Assembly (NCBI RefSeq): GCF_022376445.1
Contig: NW_025954964.1
Span: 1,054,001 to 1,118,000 of the forward strand
Source: Fomitopsis serialis
Lineage: Eukaryota > Basidiomycota > Agaricomycetes > Polyporales > Fomitopsidaceae
Length of the DNA: 64,000 nt
Direction: 5' to 3'
Made by a program: the position numbers and the translations under genes. Every line of letters starts with the position of its first letter. Position 1 is the first letter of the stretch. This document shows, one piece after another, positions 57,601-64,000 of the stretch. The notes beneath the pieces were generated by a model that had not been told where the DNA came from, did not search any database, and saw only the letters and a list, made by a program, of their open reading frames with translations.

Positions 57601-58708
57601 GGTCGACACTGGCTCCTCTGACCGAACACGAGTGGACAAGCCACCGCTACCGACTCACGATCCGGCCGCCTGGGAAATGCCTGCCTTCAAGCGGAAACCG
57701 ACGTATGCACAGTCAGACAATACGACCTCCAAACCAGTTCCTACACCCCGTACCAAACCATCAAAGCGGGCGATCAGTGTGTCATCTGGCTCAGAACCCG
57801 ACGAACCCCCTCCCAAGAGACGGAAGACATCTACTGCTGCTGCTCGTACTGCTGGCTGGGTGGAGGAAGTCAGCCAGAATTCGGCACCTCAGCTCACGAT
57901 TGGGAAGAGTACCAATAGTGCACCTTGTCCCAAAGGACCCGACTCCGCACCCCCCGCTCCCAAATTGGACCGCCAACCCGCAGCGGGACCCTCCACATTG
58001 ACCAAGCATATTGACCTGCGGCGGAGCGCATCCATTGTGTCTTCTATCCAACCGATTCGGAAGAAGCGATCCGATTCAGGACGCTCAGCCAGTCCTGACA
58101 AAAGCACCTCTGCGAAGCCCGACGTGAGGATGGTGAGGCAGCTATCTCCTGGGGGTTCGACGCCCATCGAAATCAAATATGTGACCTTCAATTCTGGTTC
58201 GGGACGATCGTCCTCAGCTTCTATCTCGAAGGCGAAGATGAAGTCTCGTGGCTCCGCAGACACTACGCCCTCCGTGCGAGACAATCGTACCAGGGATGTC
58301 CGTGCTGATGCTCGTCCGGTATCAAGATTGGGCGACCGGAGTCGGCCTGCTGAGCCTGGTCCGCCCACGAAACAAGCCACGCGTGTCCTTGCGAGACGCA
58401 GTATACCGAAGGGCACAATGGAGGCTCCGAAGCAGACCCCTGTGTCCACTGCCTCTACACGGATCCCTCCAACGTCGGCCGGCTCATCCTCTTCTGTGGT
58501 CAAGACCAAGGCAGGGCCGTCAAGAGAGGCCGCAGCACCTCGGCCACAACGACTCCTCGGTGGCTACGAGGTCGACTTTGACATGTCGGTCGAAGAAGGC
58601 GGCCCCCCGCTTGTGACCTGGTCCATGTTCCAAGAGATTCTCAGAACCACGGGCAGAGCTAGGCACAAGCTGAAGCAGGAGGCACGATCGAAGCAGGGTC
58701 GTGGATGA
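54608..58708 (+). CDS. Candidate shelterin subunit TPP1/Tpz1-like protein
   Basis: Seven exons (54608-54730, 54780-54895, 55124-55384, 55436-55692, 55746-55805, 55856-55969, 56028-58708) join in phase to 1203 residues. The first 170 residues fit the TPP1/Est3 OB fold: APWIHDYLLQAA, then WLTYPRDDDEEVFIWAIISD, KVHSVYVRFSKEAVKSF, and IIIKQFRPFCSRIPLG. In human TPP1 the corresponding positions are PWIREL and VSDGTHSVRCLVT, which carry the PWI and D-x-HSV patterns. About 900 residues of Ser/Pro-rich disordered sequence follow, ending in a compact motif (LGGYEVDFDMSVEEGGPPLV, then WSMFQEILRTTGR) that could bind a partner. TPP1 bridges Pot1 and the telomeric duplex proteins and recruits telomerase. 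The call rests on the N-terminal pattern only. Confidence 0.55.
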
Positions 58709-59021
58709 CTTTGCGGCTGCCAATGTGGTTTTGTGCTCTTATCATTATTCATTCGCTGTAATGTTGCTGTGTACCCCTGCTGTCATTCTCGAAATCTCTC
58801 CGTCTGTGCCGCGCAATACAGTAATATCTCTGAAGCTGTCCCCCATCTTCACGCTGGTAATCCTTCAGTTACTCAGTCAGACTTGGAGCTTGGAGCTTGG
58901 ACGTGACGCGTGACGGTCCGTTCAAGCTGGTTCAGCGCTTAGACTCTATGCCCGAAGTTCGAACCATGCCCATCTTGTTGCACCCGTGACCTCATGCGTC
59001 CACCCTCTACCCGCCACCACC

Positions 59022-60185
59022 ATGTCCGAATACTGGGTCGCGCACAAGAAGTACTTCTGCAAGTACTGCAACATCTACATCGCAGATGACGCCCCCTCGC
59101 GGCGGCAGCACGAGACCGGCCTGCGGCACAAGGGCAACGTCGAGCGGTTCGTGCGCGGGCTGTACAAGGAGGGCGAGCGGCGGAAGCATGACTCGGAGGA
59201 GGAGAAGCGGGAGATGGCGCGGGTCGAGCAGGTGCGTCGCTAGACAAGCGTGCGCGTGCGTATGTGTGCGATGTTGACTTTCTGTGGGGCTGGTTAGGCA
59301 GCGCAAGCAGCGTACGCGAGGGACGTGGGCGCGGGCTTGGTCAAGCCCGGAAGCAGCAGCACATCCGTCGCTGCGCGGCCTACGCCCGAGGCGAAGAAGC
59401 CTGTCCCCAGACCTTCGAACCCGTACGCAGACTATACTACGGCAGAGTCTCTAGGAATCACGGACCCCGACGAGGAGCGACGCAAGGCCGAAGCGGAGCG
59501 GCGGCGCACGCAGGGCGTCGCGGGCGACTGGGAGGTCATCACCATCGTCGAGTCTTCCGCCGAGCCTGAGGCGGGGGCAGTGCACGCTGGAGCTGCGGTA
59601 CCTGAGCCGGGCCCGAGCACGGGGATGAAGCGCGAGGCGGAGGCGATCCCGGATAATGAAGACACAAGGACTTTCAAGCTGCGCAGACGGACAGTTGGGG
59701 TCGGTCTGGGGGAAATTTACGACCCAGGCACGATACCGATCAAGGTGAAGAAGAAGGAAGAGCCGGCTGACGAGGCCCTACCTGGTGCGGCGGCAGAGAA
59801 TGGGCCCGCTGCTATTGGTACATGGACGGCGGTCGGTGCAGGCAGTACGATTGCGACGGAGAAGCCGAGCTGGTTTGCGAGAGGCTGGAATCGTCCAGGA
59901 GAAAGCAAGGCGAACGAGCCACCAAACTCAGAACTAGCCGCTCCTTCTGGCGAGTCCACTGTTGCGCGAGAGGGCCAGGCGGAGCCGGTGGAAATTGAAC
60001 CTACTATGACCACAATAGCCAAGGAGGAACCCTTAGCAGTGGATGATGTCGCGGCGAAAGTCGAGATCAAGGCCGAGGAAGCTCCAGTCAAACCTGAAGC
60101 AGACGCTTCTCCGGCGGGAGGGGGTATGTTCCGCAAGCGTAAACTGCCAGCAGGCGGGGCGGGTAGCAGGGGCAAGCGGACATGA
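59022..60185 (+). CDS. WBP4/FBP21-like U1-type zinc-finger spliceosomal protein
   Basis: Exons 59022-59231 and 59298-60185 join in phase to 365 residues. The first 50 residues are a matrin/U1-type C2H2 finger: YFCKYCNIYIADDAPSRRQH followed by GLRHKGNVERFVR, with C-x2-C and H-x5-H. This start, SEYWVAHKKYFCKYC, is the hallmark of WBP4/formin-binding protein 21, which associates with pre-spliceosomal complexes. WW domains, present in animal WBP4, are not seen; instead there is NPYADYTTAESLGITDPDEE and a WEVI stretch, which are shared among fungal members. The C-terminus FRKRKLPAGG is basic. It is one of the few genes here with just one intron. Confidence 0.82.
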
Positions 60186-60898
60186 TCCATCGGGCAGTTC
60201 CACCATCCTAGTTACCGAGCAAAGCATCGTTGCGACTCGAGTTACAGCTTGGTTAGTCCGACTACAATATAAAACCGCGTTTATATTGATGCTGACATCC
60301 TGAATCTTGCCTTTTTCTACTATCGCATCAAGTTCCAGCCACGCTCATTATGGCATCCCCTGGTCAGTTGCACTACTGCACTGGCAAAGAGATACAGACA
60401 AGAGCTTGCGCGTGGCCAGTGGACTGGGCCACAGACCTGGCAGCTGTACGTCCGGCCAGCGCAGGATCTCTTTGAGGAGATCGAGAGATCACAGGGGGGG
60501 CATTTCTCTGCCACTTAGATTATTCGGGGCGGGTCGTGCACCACGAGCCGCAGAATGTGGGCGATCTAACTATTCCACTCATCAGACGAAGAGGTGTATA
60601 CACATGTACACTTACGGATGACTATGAGAGTATCGGTGTCAGGTCATGCTGTATTGTTCCGACGCGGGTACCGGAAGCGGATGAGTCTGAGCTTCTGAGG
60701 CGATGTATGTGCGCGGCGGAACGCCCGCCCAACGGGTGGCTCGCACTCTGACTGTGACTGACTCGTCGTTCCCGCCCACAGCGACATACCGTATAGTTTC
60801 CATACTCCCGGAAGAAAGCTTATTTGAGCTCAACGGTCGGGAAGCCCTGCGAATCCCGTTATCTCTTCCCACTCAGCTTCTCTACTTGCACACCCATC
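60186..60898. other. Intergenic stretch of 0.7 kb
   Basis: It lies between two plus-strand genes. Short frames are present but none resembles a protein family. Confidence 0.5.
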
Positions 60899-62330
60899 AT
60901 GGAGGGCCTCCCCGCAGCTGCTCACCCAGCCCCGACCTCCGTGGAGGCTACTGCCGGTCCTCGGGATGACGGGCCTCTGCCAATGTCCTTTCCTGCGGTC
61001 CTACGCAACCCGGGCATAGCAGATCGGTTCGCTCACCTACATAGGAGCGACTCCAGCCACCTGCGTGGGTCCTCTGCAGCTCCTGCAGCGCCCAAGAAGA
61101 ACAAGCGTGACGAGAAGGAGGGCAAGCGGTGGGTGAGGCGGAAGGAGAACGGTGCGTGTGCTGCTTCCCCTGGGCATGCCCGGTCTGAGGGCATCTGCCT
61201 CGTGTCGATCGCATCTGCACACCCCAGCCCGCTTCGCAGGTAACGCGCACATCGTCCTCCCTTCCAAGCGCGACTACGCCCTCGTCGCCCCGCACAATCC
61301 GTCCACCTTCCCCCAGCCTCTCCCCAACTACCTCCCCCGCAACAATGCCATCCCGCCCGCCGTCCTTCCCGGACGGGAGCCCGCCTCAGCGAATGCGGGT
61401 CGCTTCTCGATGAGCCTCAAGGGCATGCGCCGCGAGCTGCGCAAGTCAGGACCGCGCACAGAGCAGCTCGTGCGCGAGCTCGAAGACGAGATCCTGGCAT
61501 GGCTCGACGGAGGCGTCATGCTCGAGCCAGACGCTGCAGCAGAGATAAGCCTTCCAGGGCGGCCGGTCGACAGCGGAGACACAGTCAAGGAGGTCAGTCG
61601 GACACCCCTCCAGCTTGTGTGGTGGATCGAGGACAACTCCTGGACGCGCTACGTCGTGCACTGCTGTGCGAGGTACCATGAAGTCGTCAGTTTCAGTACG
61701 TCTCCCCCTCTCCCCTACTCCTCACGCTGATCCTTACTCGCACTCTCGCACTCGCGCACAGGCAAGGACAACTCCGGCCAACGTCTCACCTACCTCCTCC
61801 GCCCCAACGTCACCCGCCCGACGCACGGCCTCTCCACCGGGCTCGACACCCCGCCCGCGACGGACCTCGAGTCGTCCGTGCACTCCGACTTCGACGCTGG
61901 CTCCGCCTCCGACGCCTTCTCCGACCGCCGCTCTGACTCTGGTCTCGACTCCGACGTCGAGCTCGTCGCTTGCCCTGCCCCGCGCGCCCTCTCCGCCATC
62001 GCTGAGTCCGCCCCGGGGTCGCCCGCCCGCGCTCCGGCGCCCCTCGAGCCGCTGAGCGAGGACGAGTGGTCCGTGATAGGGGACGATGCCGATGCGGAAG
62101 ACAGCGAGGTCGAGGCTGCTCGCGTGGGGTCACTCGCGCTGAGGGACGCGGAGGCCTCCCCGCGCATGCGCCAGGCGTCGTTCCGCTCGCATGTCTGGGA
62201 ACGTCAGCGACGCTCTGCTTCGTCGCCCTCCCGCTCACCCGCTAGACGACCCGCGAGGATGTACCGCGTGGAGCCGCCACGCTCAGCACTCCCGTCGCGT
62301 CGGTCGTTCCACGAATACCTGTTCTCCTGA
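60899..62330 (+). CDS. R3H-associated N-terminal domain protein
   Basis: Three exons (60899-61151, 61228-61695, 61762-62330) join in phase to 429 residues. The centre (about residues 85-255) matches what I know as the R3H-associated N-terminal domain: ARFAGNAHIVLPSKRDYALV, then NYLPRNNAIPPAVLPGREP, NAGRFSMSLKGMRRELRKSG, WTRYVVHCCARYHEVVSFS and QRLTYLLRPNVTRP. The canonical R3H motif itself is not obvious in the segment WTRYVVHCCARYH, but that is where it would lie; R3H domains bind single-stranded nucleic acid. The C-terminal part is acidic and serine-rich, then Arg/Ser-rich. No specific function is established for this fungal family, to my knowledge. Confidence 0.7.
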
Positions 62331-62591
62331 GGGCCAGGGACCTTCGGGGAGCTATTTATGATTCGTATCGGTTCGTCGTAATTGTCTCCCGCTTCTGACG
62401 GTTGTACGCATAGACGTGCATATACTGAGCTGTACGAGTAACCTACACACGTGTGACTACAGAGAATTGTACGAGTCCATAGGAGTCCGTAGATGGCCTG
62501 TCGCCCCTCGGCTGAATATGAAACATGATATACATTATAACGATACGAATGTCCTTGGCTGTCCTGAGTTAATGGGACGAAGAGGGGCCTT

Positions 62592-64000
62592 TCAGCCCGT
62601 GAAGACCCGCGCGATGAGGTACATCGTCGACCCCGCGAATCGCTGAGGGAGCTGGTGAGCGGGATTATATACTGGTCAGGAAAAGGACTTACGACGATGG
62701 TGGTTATAGCGACGAATGCGAGGATGAAGGTCATGTAGGCCTTCGTCCGGGTGAGGGAGTTGTCGCCCGTGAACGTGTTGACTGGGTCGCCACCCCCAAG
62801 GATGGCCAACAACAAGACGGCCTGAACAAATCGTCCAAGTGAGCATCACCGCCAGTCTCGCGAACTGCACGGAGCACGCACATTCGACAGCACCCAAGTC
62901 AGGAGCACCTACACCATCGCCCCGTCAGCACCCATCCACCATCTACCCGTCAGCGGAAAGCCCACTCACATTTGTCCTGACGTTCGCATAGTAGTCCTTC
63001 GCGGTCTGCTCCTGCTCCGCGAGGCTGCTCCCCGCGTTCGGCTTCGTGCTCGGCCGTTTGTACTTGATGTTCTCCAGCGCCTCCTTGTAGATGTCGTCCA
63101 CCGCCGCAGCGTCGACAACCTCAATGTCCACCTGCGAGTTGCTGTTCTGGATGACCGCGCCGAGGTCGGACTCTACTTCTGCGTCTTGCTTGGTGCCCCA
63201 GGAGATCTGTGTTGATCTGTCAGTATGTGTTGGTGACTGCAGGCGGTGTGATGGTACGCACGTCATCTAGGTTGGAGAACGCATAGCTGATTGGAGTATC
63301 GGTGAGCCGTACGTTCATTTGGACCTTGTGATGGCTTACATGTTGAGCAGGTTGATGTACGTAGGAGACAGCAGCAAGTAGGGGATGAAACTCGTGAAGA
63401 GGTGCCACGGGTCCATCGCGAACAAGCTCGACAGAAAATACACTGGCCGTTCGTCAGCTTGCTTTAATCCCTCTCAACCAACAGAGCCACACTCACCTCC
63501 GTAGGTGATAATAACACTGAATATCATCGTCTGGTAGGCAACGCCACCACCGTTTGCAGCCTTAACAGCACACGTGATGGCACAGAACAGCAAGTAGACC
63601 ATCATCAATGCCAGCAAGATGGCCGTCGTTTGGTACTTCCATTTGGACCTGAACGCCGCCGAATAAGTCCTCGGTATCACATCGCAGGTCTGTTACTTAC
63701 GCTTTCGGCTTGTTGCCCATAGAGAACAGGAACGCGGCCACGACAATCGCACCCATCACGAACTGAACGACCGCGTTCCAGTACTTGATGCCTTCCATAC
63801 CGAATGCCGGGGCTTCAAGTGACGAAGTCAAAATAATCTACGGAGAGTCAGCACCGGAGTTGCCGTCCAGAGTAATCCTCGACCCACGAAGAACAAATAG
63901 AAGTTGCCCTGCCCAGCGCAAGTCAGTCAAGTACCGCTGCATAGACACGACACGGACTCACAATCGCGAACCAAGCGGCAATGAGGTTGATGACGTTATA
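62592..64000 (-). CDS. Chitin synthase, class I-III type (3' part)
   Basis: The gene runs off the right edge. Exons on the minus strand include 63206-62970, 62908-62882, 62821-62693 and 62642-62592, preceded by several membrane exons to 64000. The diagnostic C-terminal sequence is present: [16 protein letters not shown], then TWVLSN, plus helices such as [20 protein letters not shown] and [13 protein letters not shown]. The last exon ends [16 protein letters not shown]. Chitin synthases polymerise GlcNAc from UDP-GlcNAc across the plasma membrane for the wall and septum. The catalytic QxxRW motif lies upstream, beyond the window, so activity cannot be judged. The exon coding VLLTWVLSN is just 27 bp. 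Confidence 0.88.

Noticed and set aside
58950..58965. TTCGAACC, a B-box-like motif suggesting a tRNA
   Set aside because: No A box, stems or terminator at proper spacing; it lies in the short gap between two protein genes.

Overview
This window is nuclear DNA from a filamentous basidiomycete. The closest fit is a wood-decay Agaricomycete, possibly Polyporales; that placement is an inference. Genes are broken by many 45-80 bp GT-AG introns with CTNAN branch points, intergenic spaces are short, and the gene families are fungal (class I-III chitin synthase, HSP12-type stress protein, Spt23/Mga2-like factor, Afi1-like DENN protein, expanded HNH_2, F-box and MYND proteins). I see no plasmid, phage, CRISPR or rRNA. 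Gene models were built by reading exon phases across splice sites by eye.

Layout. 0-4.5 kb: the 3' end of an Spt23/Mga2-like ankyrin gene, then a direct tandem duplication of about 1.65 kb that copied the tail of that gene plus a small MYND zinc-finger gene. 4.5-7 kb: no firm gene; a weak minus-strand candidate and short repeats. 7-12.5 kb: F-box gene, a tRNA-like Pol III element, a perfect hairpin and an HNH nuclease gene. 12.6-16 kb: RING-H2 membrane protein and HSP12-like stress protein. 16.9-22.5 kb: Afi1-like DENN protein and a Psr1-like phosphatase, both minus. 23.8-30.7 kb: Yap-like bZIP, PHS1-type dehydratase, secreted aspartic protease, amidase. 30.8-38.4 kb: an old inverted duplication, SDR(+) GH16(-) | GH16(+) SDR(-). 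39.4-47 kb: PPR protein, cohesin RAD21, HMMR-like coiled-coil protein. 47.1-54.2 kb: cysteine synthase (frame-broken), Arf6-type GTPase, LRR protein, RAD23. 54.6-64 kb: a candidate shelterin TPP1/Tpz1 homologue, WBP4-like spliceosomal protein, R3H-associated-domain protein and the 3' part of a chitin synthase.

How genes relate. Most are unrelated housekeeping genes. Three relationships stand out. The two GH16/SDR pairs are mirror-image paralogues with identical SDR exon lengths. The MYND pair are tandem paralogues, each with a different lesion. An Afi1-like protein (named in yeast as an Arf3 interactor) and an Arf6/Arf3-type GTPase sit 29 kb apart.

Caution on sequence quality. At least twelve otherwise convincing reading frames need one extra base to stay open, mostly in short homopolymers, and none needs a base removed. 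This pattern fits under-called homopolymers in a long-read assembly, but pseudogene decay cannot be excluded from one sequence.
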